Origin: a virus
DNA length: 29,335 nucleotides
Strand: one strand, 5' to 3'
IMG/VR virus record: IMGVR_UViG_3300045999_005852
Span: 1 to 29,335 of that record
Shown: one piece after another, positions 14,661 through 22,190 of the stretch
Position numbering within the stretch: position 1 is the first letter of the stretch
How the letters are laid out: each line of letters begins with the position of its first letter
The notes under the pieces: model-generated
Told to the model about the DNA's origin: nothing
What the model saw: only the letters and a program-made list of their open reading frames with translations
Databases searched by the model: none
Position numbers and translations under genes: made by a program

Positions 14661-16550
14661 TTATTCTCGTATTTGAGATTCATCTAATAATGAAGATTCT
14701 TCTTTTTTAAGTGATAATCTTTTATCTAAAGTCTCTAATAAAGTTTTATTTTTATCTTTAGTTTCTAGAGCAAGTGGTGATCCACCTTTGAAATTATTTT
14801 TTAAAGAACCATCTTCACCTGTAGCATCTCCTTTCTTCATACCGACATTACCTAATCTATCTTTACCTAAAGCACTTTGTTGTGTACCAGCAATAGATGC
14901 TTTTTCTTTAGGTCTTCCTAGAGGTTCATCTTTATCATAACCATCAGGAACACCAATTCCATTTCTTCCAGAACCATATAAAGCAGCTAAATCATGAGGT
15001 GTACCATATGACTTACCTGATTCAAGTGGATCATTACCTTCATTTTCAATTTGTTTAAATCTAAAGATACGCTTTTGATCCTCAGCGATTAAGTCTCTAT
15101 ATTCATCATATTGATCTTGGCTTAAATGGAATATATTATCATAAACCCAATCTGTTGGTAACAACTTACCATCAACAATATTTTTAGCTAATTCTACTTT
15201 TTCTTTCATTAAAGCTATTCTTTCTTGATCGTAAATGATTGAAGGAGTAGTTAATGAAATTTCAAAATTAGTTAATGCTTCATTTCTATATCCTTGAGTA
15301 TACAAGTGAACTAAAGCAATTTTATTTAATTCTGAAAGTATGATACGTTGTATACGATCAATTGTACGAGCAAAACGAATATCTTCAGCTGCTAAAGTAG
15401 CTTTACCAGTTAAGTCTTTTTCATAACCCATAAACGCTTTAGGTACTTTTAAAGCAGCAAATAATTTGTCTCTTAAATAAACTACATCTTCAATTGCTGT
15501 GTAATCTAAACCTTTAGTAGGTTCAATTCGAGTTGTTTGATCATTTCCTCTAACAGGTATAAAGAAATCTTCTAATGAATTTTGCAGATTATATTTTAAA
15601 TTATATTCACCAGTTTGTGGGTCAATATATGGAGTTCTCTTCATCTGTGAAATAGTCTTTTGCATAAAGTTTTCTACCTCATTAGGTGGAATAGAACCTA
15701 CATTAACATAAAAAATTCTCTTTTCTGGAGCACGAACAATACGATGGATCAACATAGCATCTTCCATCAAAATATATTGTTTAAACAATTTACGAGCTGG
15801 TTCAAGATATGAACGACCATAAGGCAGATAATTCACATCAGTAATTAATCTGAAATGAGCCATTTCATAATTATCAAAATAAATTGATGAGTCATTTTTG
15901 TTAGTACTGTAAGTACCTTGTCCTGTCACACCATAAAAACCTGTAGCACCACCTGAGAAACCATCTGGGCTAAATCTGTATCTTACTTCAGCTGGGGCTG
16001 CTGGGTCGTAATGTTCTTCTCTCATAATATGGTAAGCAGTGTATGGAATAACGTTATAAACCCCAAATTTCTCCGCAATTTCCAGTTTTAAAAAGAAGTC
16101 ACCATACTTACACATTTGGCGAATCCAAGACCATAAATTAAATTCAATGTTTAATACATCATAGAATAAATTATATAGAATTTTTTGTGTATCTTCGTTT
16201 GAACTTCTAATTTGAAGTACTTCACCCATATCATTTTTAAGAGTACATTCATCTGCTATAATATCAAGAGCAGAAGCTACAATAGCATCTGTATCCATTG
16301 CGTCATAATCTGAATATACTTGGGTACGTAAATATCTCCAGTTAAGGTTTAATTGGGCTCCAAAAAGTGATGTGCTGTTACTAGAGTAGATACGATTGAA
16401 TCTATCCACTAACGCGTTAGTTTGGAATTCGCCTGTTGATTGGATGCTATTTACATCCATTACTTTGAGCTGATTACCACCAGCATTACGAATTATTACA
16501 TCTGTTGAGAATAATTTCCTTAATCTTGAAAAAACACTTGTATCAGCCAT
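14661..16550 (-). CDS. Portal protein (T4 gp20-like)
   Basis: A 629-residue portal of the T4 gp20 type, forming the dodecameric channel at the head vertex used for DNA packaging and tail joining. Visible family features: N-terminal FSRLRKLFS; a clip/wing region; NSLEDFFIPVRGNDQTTRIE followed by LDYTAIEDVVYLRDKLFAAL, KVPKAFMGYEKDLTGKATLA and DIRFARTIDRIQR, which are core portal motifs. The C-terminal 100 residues are low-complexity, Lys/Gly/Ser-rich and probably disordered (SAIAGTQQ-type linker, then KNKTLLETLDKRLSLKKEES). T4 gp20 is about 524 residues, so the C-terminal tail is an extension. It lies directly after the terminase with a 26-bp gap. Confidence 0.93.
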   Translation of the reverse strand: MADTSVFSRLRKLFSTDVIIRNAGGNQLKVMDVNSIQSTGEFQTNALVDRFNRIYSSNSTSLFGAQLNLNWRYLRTQVYSDYDAMDTDAIVASALDIIADECTLKNDMGEVLQIRSSNEDTQKILYNLFYDVLNIEFNLWSWIRQMCKYGDFFLKLEIAEKFGVYNVIPYTAYHIMREEHYDPAAPAEVRYRFSPDGFSGGATGFYGVTGQGTYSTNKNDSSIYFDNYEMAHFRLITDVNYLPYGRSYLEPARKLFKQYILMEDAMLIHRIVRAPEKRIFYVNVGSIPPNEVENFMQKTISQMKRTPYIDPQTGEYNLKYNLQNSLEDFFIPVRGNDQTTRIEPTKGLDYTAIEDVVYLRDKLFAALKVPKAFMGYEKDLTGKATLAAEDIRFARTIDRIQRIILSELNKIALVHLYTQGYRNEALTNFEISLTTPSIIYDQERIALMKEKVELAKNIVDGKLLPTDWVYDNIFHLSQDQYDEYRDLIAEDQKRIFRFKQIENEGNDPLESGKSYGTPHDLAALYGSGRNGIGVPDGYDKDEPLGRPKEKASIAGTQQSALGKDRLGNVGMKKGDATGEDGSLKNNFKGGSPLALETKDKNKTLLETLDKRLSLKKEESSLLDESQIRE

Positions 16551-16564
16551 TTAAATTAAATTAT

Positions 16565-16576
16565 ATATAATAAATA
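16565..16576 (-). promoter_or_regulatory. Degenerate TATAAATAT-like motif before portal
   Basis: The gap reads TATAATAAATATTA around 16566-16579, containing ATAAATAT, about 19 bp before the portal ATG and next to the terminase stop. It resembles the recurring motif but is not exact. Confidence 0.25.
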
Positions 16577-18148
16577 TTACAGTAACCACCTTATATCTTC
16601 ACCTTGCCCACCTATATTCATCTGATATGGGTTAGGGGTACCATTCATAGTGTAGTTACCTTGAGGATTTGGTCTAATTGTAGCCATATTACTTAAAGCA
16701 GCACGTGTTAAATCCAAACCTTGTGTTTTATATTTTAAAGCAGTGTCACGAACATACATTCCAATTGCAAAACTCATAACTAAGTCATCATTATAACCAG
16801 ATTGTGCTTCAGGTCTGCCATTTCTCCATATAAACACCTTCATTTCTTCAAGAAGACGTTTAGATTGTATAGTTACACTTTTATCTCCAACGTATTCTCT
16901 AAATTTATTCACAACTAACGGACGAGTTCTCATAGACATTGTAAAACCTGGTGTCATTCTTGATGGATCATCTGTTCTTTCTAGGTAAGTTTCTGCATTT
17001 AATGTCTCACTTTTTGGAGAATAATACAAATTTCTGTATCCTCTTTCAATAATTGAGTCAAGAGTTGACCATCCTATGTTAGCATTTTCAACAACTAGCA
17101 ACGCATCATTATATTCTGTTGCGATACTTACTAGTAAATAACCAAATTCTTTTGGTGATATTTGGCTTTTATATTCAGCAACTTGTGTATTTAATTCAGT
17201 ATCTATAACGTGAAACGTTGAAAAGTCTTTACCATCTCCACGAGCTACGTCAGCAACTACCATATAACTTCGTGTATAATCTGGCAACTCCCATATCCAT
17301 AAGTTATGGTCTATGCCGCGCTTTTCCAAAGGATCTTTAACAGAAGTTGCAAAGATAAAGTCTAATTGTTCACTATAAAATACTGTATCGCCTGAAGTAT
17401 TAAAGTCACAGTCACATTCTTGTGCCGCTAATCGTGGATCTCCTAATAATTCATCTTGCTTTTTTCTCCAATTTTCATCACGTTCAGGATGAACATACCA
17501 TGGAAGTTTGATAGGTAAGAAGTCATTTTGTTGTGCTTCTGCTCTAACCCATGTTTGATGAAACCAATTACCAGTACCGTATGGAGTAGATAATACAATT
17601 GCTCCACCACCAGTTGCTAAGGTTTGTTGAGCAGATGCCCATATTTCAGCTATACCTTCAATAAAAGCAGCCTCATCTATGATTAGAAGTGATACTGCTT
17701 CTGATCGACCCGCATCACCTGCTGCTGAAACTGCTTTAATTTGAGAACCATTATTTAATCGTAACGTTAATTTATTGTTTTCTTCCGCGGGTATTTTAAG
17801 CCAAGAAGGTAAGTTTTCAAACATGAATTTGACTTTTGTCACCATGTTTTTAGCTGTTTCTTGTTTAGTAGCTATACAAAGAACGTTTTTGTCTTTTTGG
17901 AATGTCATTAACCATAATGAATAACCTGCTACTAAAGTTGATATACCCAATTGTCGAGACTTAAGTACTATGTCGTATGGATGATCTCTCCATAGACGTA
18001 GTACTTTTTCTTGAAATGGATACAAGTTGAATATAATTCTGCCACGAGTTGGGTGTTGAATATGGCAGTATTTCTTCATAAAGTGTGCCGGATCTTGGGC
18101 GCACTTTAAGTATTCATCTCGTATTATTTGTTTTAAGTCTTGACTCAT
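16577..18148 (-). CDS. Terminase large subunit (T4 gp17-like)
   Basis: A 523-residue packaging motor. The ATPase domain has Walker A SRQLGIST (64-71) and Walker B LLIIDEAAF (154-162); LSTPYGTGNWFH (186-197) is the coupling region. The nuclease domain carries the three acidic sites: VVADVARGDGKDFSTFHVID (297-316, Asp300), LLVVENANIGWSTL (350-363, Glu354) and GYNDDLVMSFAIG (451-463, Asp454/455), matching D401, E458 and D542 of T4 gp17. Length is slightly below T4 gp17 (610), mainly at the N-terminus. No small terminase subunit is recognised nearby; the gene directly before it encodes a Lys/Glu-rich protein. An AGGGAC sequence 6-11 bp before the ATG is a possible SD. Confidence 0.97.
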   Translation of the reverse strand: MSQDLKQIIRDEYLKCAQDPAHFMKKYCHIQHPTRGRIIFNLYPFQEKVLRLWRDHPYDIVLKSRQLGISTLVAGYSLWLMTFQKDKNVLCIATKQETAKNMVTKVKFMFENLPSWLKIPAEENNKLTLRLNNGSQIKAVSAAGDAGRSEAVSLLIIDEAAFIEGIAEIWASAQQTLATGGGAIVLSTPYGTGNWFHQTWVRAEAQQNDFLPIKLPWYVHPERDENWRKKQDELLGDPRLAAQECDCDFNTSGDTVFYSEQLDFIFATSVKDPLEKRGIDHNLWIWELPDYTRSYMVVADVARGDGKDFSTFHVIDTELNTQVAEYKSQISPKEFGYLLVSIATEYNDALLVVENANIGWSTLDSIIERGYRNLYYSPKSETLNAETYLERTDDPSRMTPGFTMSMRTRPLVVNKFREYVGDKSVTIQSKRLLEEMKVFIWRNGRPEAQSGYNDDLVMSFAIGMYVRDTALKYKTQGLDLTRAALSNMATIRPNPQGNYTMNGTPNPYQMNIGGQGEDIRWLL

Positions 18149-18170
18149 AACTGTCCCTTATAGGGTTATA

Positions 18171-19064
18171 TTAAGCAATAATATCAGATATTAATGCTTT
18201 AAGATCCTTACCACCATCTTTAAACAACTTTTTAATTTCTGGTTTAACAATGAGTTGTTTAACAATAGCAATATTATCTTTGGTTGGGTTAGCTAATTTT
18301 TTCTTGATACCAGCTTCAAGTTTATCTAATTTAGCTTTTTCTTCATCAGATAATTTTTTAGCGAATTTATCTGTGTTAAATTCTTTATCAATTTTCTTTA
18401 ATTCTGCCTCAGATGGTGCTTTTTCATCAGTTGAATCTTCATCTTCATCTTCTGCTTTTTCAGCTTTCTTAGGTTCTTCTTTTTTAGGAGCAGGTTTTTC
18501 TTTTTTAGGTTCTGCTTTCTTTTCAGCTTTTTTAGGTTCAGCTTTTGGTTTGTCTTCTGCTTTTTCTTTTGGAGCTTTTTCACCTTTTCCTGCTTCAAGA
18601 TAATCAGTAAATTCACCACCTTCTTTTTCTAAAGCACCACGTGTTTGTGGATTGTTATAAGTGGCTATATCTTTACCTGTTTCCTTAGATAATGCTTTTA
18701 AATCTACTTCATCTTTAGCACGTAATATTGATAATATTTTACCTAAAGCACTCTTATCAAATTTATCACCTTTAGCTTTTTGATATTTAGCTAAAGCTGA
18801 TTTGAAGCCTGCTTTATCTTTTACTTTATAGAATGAAGCCATTTCCATAAGTGCTTCTTCTGCTTCTTTAAGACCAGCCATAGCCATAGCTAAATCGGTG
18901 GAATCACCTTTTTCAGCTTTAGCAGTTGCGTCTTTTATTTTTTTCAAATATGATGGATCTTGTTGGATTTTATCATCAACTTGTTTTTGAGTTTTAGGAT
19001 CAGTTTCACTTAATATTTCAACAATGTTGTCTTCAATGTGTTTTTTTAATTCAGAGATTTTCAT
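18171..19064 (-). CDS. Lys/Glu-rich protein with amphipathic N-terminal leader
   Basis: A 297-residue highly charged protein. Residues 1-20 (MKISELKKHIEDNIVEILSE) form an amphipathic helix ending I-L-S-E followed by Thr, which fits a gp21-type cleavage site. Residues 21-150 are helical and soluble (KGDKFDKSALGKILSIL). Residues about 150-220 are a low-complexity Lys/Glu/Pro/Ala tract (repeats of KKAEPKKEK type), then an acidic run EDEDEDSTDE. The C-terminus (225-297) is helical and lysine-rich. It could be a DNA-binding internal head protein, a core component or a terminase helper, since it stands just upstream of the terminase gene where T4 has gp16. No family is recognised. A TATAAATAT motif is 25 bp upstream. 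Confidence 0.6.
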   Translation of the reverse strand: MKISELKKHIEDNIVEILSETDPKTQKQVDDKIQQDPSYLKKIKDATAKAEKGDSTDLAMAMAGLKEAEEALMEMASFYKVKDKAGFKSALAKYQKAKGDKFDKSALGKILSILRAKDEVDLKALSKETGKDIATYNNPQTRGALEKEGGEFTDYLEAGKGEKAPKEKAEDKPKAEPKKAEKKAEPKKEKPAPKKEEPKKAEKAEDEDEDSTDEKAPSEAELKKIDKEFNTDKFAKKLSDEEKAKLDKLEAGIKKKLANPTKDNIAIVKQLIVKPEIKKLFKDGGKDLKALISDIIA

Positions 19065-19088
19065 TATATGTAAGATTTTTGGTTTGGG

Positions 19089-19097
19089 TATAAATAT
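19089..19097 (-). promoter_or_regulatory. TATAAATAT motif before Lys/Glu-rich protein
   Basis: Exact copy, 25 bp before the ATG at 19064 and overlapping the last base of the upstream gene's stop codon (19097). Confidence 0.4.
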
Positions 19098-19627
19098 TAA
19101 AACCCTAAGTAACCTTTAATCTGTTCAATTCTTTGTTCTGTAGTACCTGAAATAATGCCAAAATTTTTCATATTAAATAAATTATCTTTAATAACATATT
19201 TAATAGTACTATCAATTCTATCACGATAATCAGCATTAGTTTCCCTAACACCGTTATCTTCAATTTTAACTCCTATAGGAGAAACATAAAAAACATAATC
19301 ATACTCCCAAATAAATGGAGCAGCATAGTTGTTAAAAGTACCTTTATCTACAACACTAATTGATTTAGCACATTGAGCAAAAGCCATAACATCAATTACT
19401 GTTCTATCAGTAATAACATTTTCTCTCATTAGTTCAGAACAACGTTCAGCTAAGAATATTGTTTGACCTTTTAATGTGCTATCAGTGTTTAATGGAATAC
19501 CTAAATCACGTAAGTATTTACTACGTTCAGTAGCAAAGAAATAATCTTTAAATTCAGGTAATTCTTTTAAAGCATGTACTAGTGTTGATTTGCCAACACT
19601 CATTGTTCCAGTAAATCCTATTTTCAT
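19097..19627 (-). CDS. P-loop NTPase / nucleoside-kinase-like protein
   Basis: A 176-residue single-domain P-loop protein. Walker A is GTMSVGKST (7-15), preceded by the first beta-strand MKIGFTG. DRTVIDVMAFAQ (73-84) resembles the D-R-x-x-x-D segment of small-molecule kinases, and YDYVFYVSP (109-117) looks like the strand before the lid. RETNADYRDRIDSTIK (128-143) is a plausible lid or arginine-bearing helix. The fold fits the AAA_28 / NadR-thymidylate-kinase-like group; the substrate cannot be told from sequence. The family often occurs in phage genomes and may serve nucleotide or NAD metabolism. It is the first gene after a terminator and heads the unit leading to the terminase. Confidence 0.75.
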   Translation of the reverse strand: MKIGFTGTMSVGKSTLVHALKELPEFKDYFFATERSKYLRDLGIPLNTDSTLKGQTIFLAERCSELMRENVITDRTVIDVMAFAQCAKSISVVDKGTFNNYAAPFIWEYDYVFYVSPIGVKIEDNGVRETNADYRDRIDSTIKYVIKDNLFNMKNFGIISGTTEQRIEQIKGYLGF

Positions 19628-19640
19628 ATTAGTAATATAA

Positions 19641-19666
19641 TAAAAAAGGCTTGCAAAAGCAAGCCT
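19641..19666 (-). terminator. Terminator after tagged protein gene
   Basis: Perfect 8-bp stem AGGCTTGC (19647-19654) / GCAAGCCT (19659-19666) with an AAAA loop; on the minus strand it is followed by TTTTTTA. It lies 36 bp after the stop at 19702 and before the P-loop kinase-like gene. Confidence 0.88.
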
Positions 19667-19701
19667 AATTTAAAGTATGTTAATTTTGATTTATACGTTT
19701 G

Positions 19702-20094
19702 TTAATTTAGTTGATCTACAGTAAATCCTAATTTACTAGCTGTTTCTTCTTTATTTGCTGTAAGTTCTTCCATATCATCAGGACCAGCATATTCACTCTC
19801 GTATGTGTTTAATCCAGCATATTTGTCAACTAACTCAAAATATTCAGGTCCTTTCATTTGAGTGATTTTTGCTTTGATTTGCTCTTTTTCTTTTTCAGCA
19901 TTATCCATTATATCAACTTCTTCTCCAGTTTCATCATCTGTGAAAGTACCATATCCTTGATCAGCTGTGTAGTGGTAATCAATATAATCTTTTATTAAAG
20001 ATAATAAATTTTCAGATTCATTTAGTGATTTATTCATTTGGTTCTCAGTGATCAAACCAGCTAATTTCTGCATTTTGAGGAACTCTCTATTCAT
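19702..20094 (-). CDS. MQKLAG-tagged small acidic protein (putative internal head protein)
   Basis: With the start set at the ATG at 20092-20094, the protein has 130 residues and begins MNREFLKMQKLAGLITENQM. The frame is open 21 codons further (to 20157), but that extension is AT-derived, lacks the shared leader position and overlaps the upstream gene, so I reject it. The first 17 residues closely match those of the protein starting at 21114. L-I-T-E|N at 14-18 fits a gp21-type protease site. The rest is acidic and helical (KDYIDYHYTADQGYGTFTDD, KEKEQIKAKITQMKGPEYFE), with no known family. By analogy with the capsid-targeting leaders of T4 internal proteins, it may be packed into the prohead and trimmed. 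That role is inference. Confidence 0.65.
   Translation of the reverse strand: MNREFLKMQKLAGLITENQMNKSLNESENLLSLIKDYIDYHYTADQGYGTFTDDETGEEVDIMDNAEKEKEQIKAKITQMKGPEYFELVDKYAGLNTYESEYAGPDDMEELTANKEETASKLGFTVDQLN
20044..20094 (-). repeat. Leader-peptide repeat, copy A
   Basis: Coding DNA for the MQKLAG leader. It matches copy B (21064-21114) at about 80% of positions, with an identical 18-bp core at 20069-20086 and 21089-21106, and resembles copy C (27404-27454). The similarity extends to DNA level, suggesting duplication of a leader cassette. Confidence 0.8.
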
Positions 20095-20100
20095 TATATC

Positions 20101-20121
20101 AGTATGTTTTAATATAAATAT
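20101..20121 (-). repeat. 21-bp direct repeat upstream of a tagged gene (copy 1)
   Basis: Exactly identical to 21135-21155. It contains the TATAAATAT motif at 20113-20121, 19 bp before the chosen ATG. Both copies lie just upstream of MQKLAG-leader genes. Confidence 0.9.
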
Positions 20122-20131
20122 CAAAAAAAAA

Positions 20132-20410
20132 TTAACTGTTAAATACAAAATCTTCACCTTCTATGAATCCACCTACATCACCTGCTTCCCATTGAAATCT
20201 CCAAATTCCATTATTGTCTTTTTGACCATAAACAGGAATATTATCATTTTCTAAATCATTATTAGCCCAAAATTTTTCTTTGGTAAGTGTTTCACCCTCA
20301 TCATAATCCATTAGTATATCATTAGGTTTTTTAGGAGCGTTTTTCCACTTAAATGTGTCCCATCTAGAATCATAGCAGCTGTCAATCACATCAATATATT
20401 GTGAATCCAT
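20132..20410 (-). CDS. Small hypothetical protein
   Basis: A 92-residue acidic protein of unknown family, between two MQKLAG-tagged genes but without the tag itself. It is rich in Asp, Trp and aromatic residues (CYDSRWDTFKWKNAP, GIWRFQWEAGDVGGFIEGED) and has no membrane segment. The ATG is 17 bp after the upstream stop, so it is probably co-transcribed with the tagged gene before it; no motif or SD separates them. It could be a partner of the tagged protein. The C-terminus ends DFVFNS. Confidence 0.55.
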   Translation of the reverse strand: MDSQYIDVIDSCYDSRWDTFKWKNAPKKPNDILMDYDEGETLTKEKFWANNDLENDNIPVYGQKDNNGIWRFQWEAGDVGGFIEGEDFVFNS

Positions 20411-20427
20411 AACTATTAATTTTATTT

Positions 20428-21114
20428 TTAAGCAATTTCAATCCCTGCTCTTTCTATAGCATTATAGATATTTTTTACTAACTCTTTCTCTTGATTAGTC
20501 CAAGTACTGTCATCATATGAGTTAGCTTTATTACCAAGAACATTAAATAATTCATTTAAAAAATCCATATATGTTTCTTGGTTTAAAGATCCACCAGACA
20601 TTTGATTTCCAAATTTACTATTTCCATAAGCTTCTAAAGCTTTACGAGCCTTAGTAAAATTTCCACCCATAGCATCTGCTACTGAGTCTACTAAATCTGT
20701 ATTTTCCATTTCATCATATAATGATTCAAGATCTGTAACAGGGTAAGGAGTTTGAGAGATAATTTTTTCAATAGTATCAAAATCACTTTGATTTTCATTT
20801 ACTTGACCTTCAGATATTGAATCAAAATATTCAGGCACATATTCAACTCTAGTTCCTTCTTCATTTTCCATTTCCTCTCCAACTTTCATTACTTCATCCC
20901 CAGCATGAATTAAAATCTCTCCCTTAGGAGCATTATAATCAGGATCATGAGCTACCATCGCTCCACTTTTATTAGGTGAATTATAAACTAGATACCAATC
21001 TACATTAGATGTATGAGTTGGTTGGAAATAATCTTCATTTTCAGTTAATTGCTTAAATTGACCTTCAGTAATAATACCAGCCATTTTTTGCATTTTGAGG
21101 AACTCTTTGTTCAT
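20428..21114 (-). CDS. MQKLAG-tagged acidic protein (putative internal head protein)
   Basis: A 228-residue protein beginning MNKEFLKMQKMAGIITEGQF. I-T-E|G (15-18) fits the cleavage rule of gp21-type proteases, so the mature form would start at residue 18. The remainder is acidic; a beta-rich part (about 35-95, with VDWYLVYNSPNKSGAMVAHD and GEILIHAGDEVMKVGEE) is followed by a helical part (about 115-228, e.g. DLESLYDEMENTDLVDSVAD). No catalytic motif is recognised. An ISE|G at 104-107 could be a second cut. Upstream lies a 21-bp repeat shared with the other tagged gene. I infer cargo of the prohead by analogy with T4 IPs and their N-terminal capsid-targeting sequences. Confidence 0.65.
   Translation of the reverse strand: MNKEFLKMQKMAGIITEGQFKQLTENEDYFQPTHTSNVDWYLVYNSPNKSGAMVAHDPDYNAPKGEILIHAGDEVMKVGEEMENEEGTRVEYVPEYFDSISEGQVNENQSDFDTIEKIISQTPYPVTDLESLYDEMENTDLVDSVADAMGGNFTKARKALEAYGNSKFGNQMSGGSLNQETYMDFLNELFNVLGNKANSYDDSTWTNQEKELVKNIYNAIERAGIEIA
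21064..21114 (-). repeat. Leader-peptide repeat, copy B
   Basis: Codes for the first 17 residues of the protein starting at 21114. It shares an exact 18-bp core with copy A and the motif GCATTTT-x-AGGAA with copy C. Confidence 0.8.
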
Positions 21115-21134
21115 TGTCTTTTATTATTTAAATT

Positions 21135-21155
21135 AGTATGTTTTAATATAAATAT
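21135..21155 (-). repeat. 21-bp direct repeat upstream of a tagged gene (copy 2)
   Basis: Exact copy of 20101-20121, 20 bp before the tagged ATG (the other copy is 6 bp before its ATG). It contains the TATAAATAT motif at 21147-21155, which overlaps the stop codon of the gene at 21155-21412. Confidence 0.9.
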
Positions 21156-21412
21156 TATGATCGTGATCCTTTACCTACACTACTCTTAAACCAAGGCAAT
21201 CCAACTCCATCACGTTTTGCTTTATGATGACTATCTTTGTCATGTTGAAAACCATTAATGTAATATTCCTTTTTACCATTTGGGTGGATCACAGCTGGTC
21301 CTTCCCAGTTATGTAATTTTCCATCTTTCATGTAACGAATTGTACCATCTGTTGAGGTGTACTTTTTGGTTTCCAATGTTGGATCTAATTGATACTTTTT
21401 TACTTCTTCCAT
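21155..21412 (-). CDS. Small MORN-like repeat protein
   Basis: An 85-residue basic protein. The middle reads DGTIRYMKDGKLHNWEGPAV followed by IHPNGKKEYYINGFQHDKD, two units of the G-x-x-x-Y/W-x-x-G-x-x-H pattern (MORN-like) found in many small phage and bacterial proteins. The C-terminus (KRDGVGLPWFKSSVGKGSRS) is basic. The function is unknown; MORN-type repeats often mediate binding. The start at 21412 has a TATAAATA in minus-strand orientation only 8 bp upstream (21421-21428), the T4 late promoter consensus, which would give an almost leaderless transcript. A hairpin at 21440-21471 lies just before it. Confidence 0.6.
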   Translation of the reverse strand: MEEVKKYQLDPTLETKKYTSTDGTIRYMKDGKLHNWEGPAVIHPNGKKEYYINGFQHDKDSHHKAKRDGVGLPWFKSSVGKGSRS

Positions 21413-21420
21413 ATGTTATT

Positions 21421-21428
21421 TATTTATA
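21421..21428 (-). promoter_or_regulatory. T4-late-promoter-like TATAAATA
   Basis: Minus-strand TATAAATA, the T4 late promoter -10 consensus, between a hairpin and the ATG at 21412. It is so close to the ATG that the transcript would start at or near the start codon. Similar minus-strand copies occur before the genes starting at 25718 and 27910. Confidence 0.35.
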
Positions 21429-21437
21429 TCTAAATAT

Positions 21438-21471
21438 AACATCACTTTCCGGCTAAGCCAAACAAGTGGTG
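21438..21471 (-). terminator. Possible terminator hairpin after small orphan gene
   Basis: CATCACTT (21440-21447) pairs with AAGTGGTG (21464-21471), with one G-U pair; the loop contains GGC-TAA-GCC. On the minus strand it is followed by TTATATTTAG, a weak T-tract. It abuts the stop codon at 21472. Confidence 0.5.
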
Positions 21472-21714
21472 TCAGATGTTTTCCAAATATTCCAAGAAGT
21501 TTTTATATACTAAACGGTTCACAGGTCGAGAGTTATGTATAGCTTCTTTAAGTAAAATAGTTACATCTTGTTCTTTTGACTCAGTTAATAACATTTTAAA
21601 ATCATTTAAAACTGTTTCTGCTATTAATGTGTTATCACTGTCATCTCCGTAATCTTCAAGATCATTAAGATATAACTGGATGTATTCGTTTATATTACTT
21701 TTTGAGTACTTCAT
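21472..21714 (-). CDS. Small hypothetical protein
   Basis: An 80-residue acidic helical protein without a recognised family (NEYIQLYLNDLEDYGDDSDN ... NRLVYKNFLEYLENI). Its start overlaps the end of the upstream YaaA/DUF6884-like gene by 20 bp, pointing to coupled translation and perhaps a shared function. It contains no tag and no obvious motif. A hairpin follows the stop. Confidence 0.5.
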   Translation of the reverse strand: MKYSKSNINEYIQLYLNDLEDYGDDSDNTLIAETVLNDFKMLLTESKEQDVTILLKEAIHNSRPVNRLVYKNFLEYLENI

Positions 21715-22168
21715 ATATAAGTTTTTTTAGTCGAGTAAATACTTCACTGATTTGGCTGTTTAACCATTTCAAACGTTCACCCATACGTTTGCCTTCCATT
21801 GGTTTTTCTATATTCTCTTCAGGAATATATTTGAATAATGGCTTCATATATTCACTACCAGTAAGGAATACAAATTTGTCTTTTTGTGGGTTTAAACCTT
21901 GAGACTTCATTTGTTTTACTGTTTCATCAGCCCATGCTTCCTTTTCATCTTTAGACATTTCCTTAAGAGTCATATCATATGGTGCTAACTCTTTAGTCAT
22001 AGGTACTAAATGATGCTTAGCAGAAAGAATAAACATCTTATCTGGTTTGAGTGACTGGCCATACTTTAATGTTTTTTGAAACATTGGGGAGGCAGAATAC
22101 AATTCCTGCGCTGGGGAAGGGTGGTCTAATTTAGATTTGGTACAACTTAGGAGTACTACTTTTGCCAT
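21695..22168 (-). CDS. YaaA/DUF6884-like protein
   Basis: A 157-residue protein with the family layout: N-terminal strand VVLLSCTKSKLDHPSPAQEL, then YSASPMFQKTLKYGQSL, MFILSAKHHLVPM and LAPYDMTLKEM, then VFLTGSEYMKPL. The S/A-C-x-K-x-K-x...P-A-x-x-L-Y...ILSA-K-x-x-L...PY-x motif set is typical of the DUF6884/YaaA-related proteins seen in bacteria and phages. Their reaction is not established; E. coli YaaA is linked to peroxide stress and DNA binding. In a phage it may act on nucleic acid or host metabolism. The start has a TATAAATAT motif 14 bp upstream. Confidence 0.75.
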   Translation of the reverse strand: MAKVVLLSCTKSKLDHPSPAQELYSASPMFQKTLKYGQSLKPDKMFILSAKHHLVPMTKELAPYDMTLKEMSKDEKEAWADETVKQMKSQGLNPQKDKFVFLTGSEYMKPLFKYIPEENIEKPMEGKRMGERLKWLNSQISEVFTRLKKLIYEVLKK

Positions 22169-22181
22169 TAATATTATTTAG

Positions 22182-22190
22182 TATAAATAT
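22182..22190 (-). promoter_or_regulatory. TATAAATAT motif before YaaA/DUF6884-like gene
   Basis: Exact copy, 14 bp before the ATG at 22168. Its last base is the first base of the upstream gene's stop codon. Confidence 0.4.

Noticed and set aside
18398-18619. Minus-strand Lys-rich frame within 18171-19064
   Set aside because: A shifted reading of the Lys/Glu/Ala low-complexity tract in the real gene.
20095-20157. 21-codon N-terminal extension of the gene ending at 19702 (MKILYLTVNFFLIF...), which looks like a signal peptide
   Set aside because: It overlaps the upstream gene and the 21-bp repeat; the ATG at 20094 matches the tag start of the sister gene exactly.
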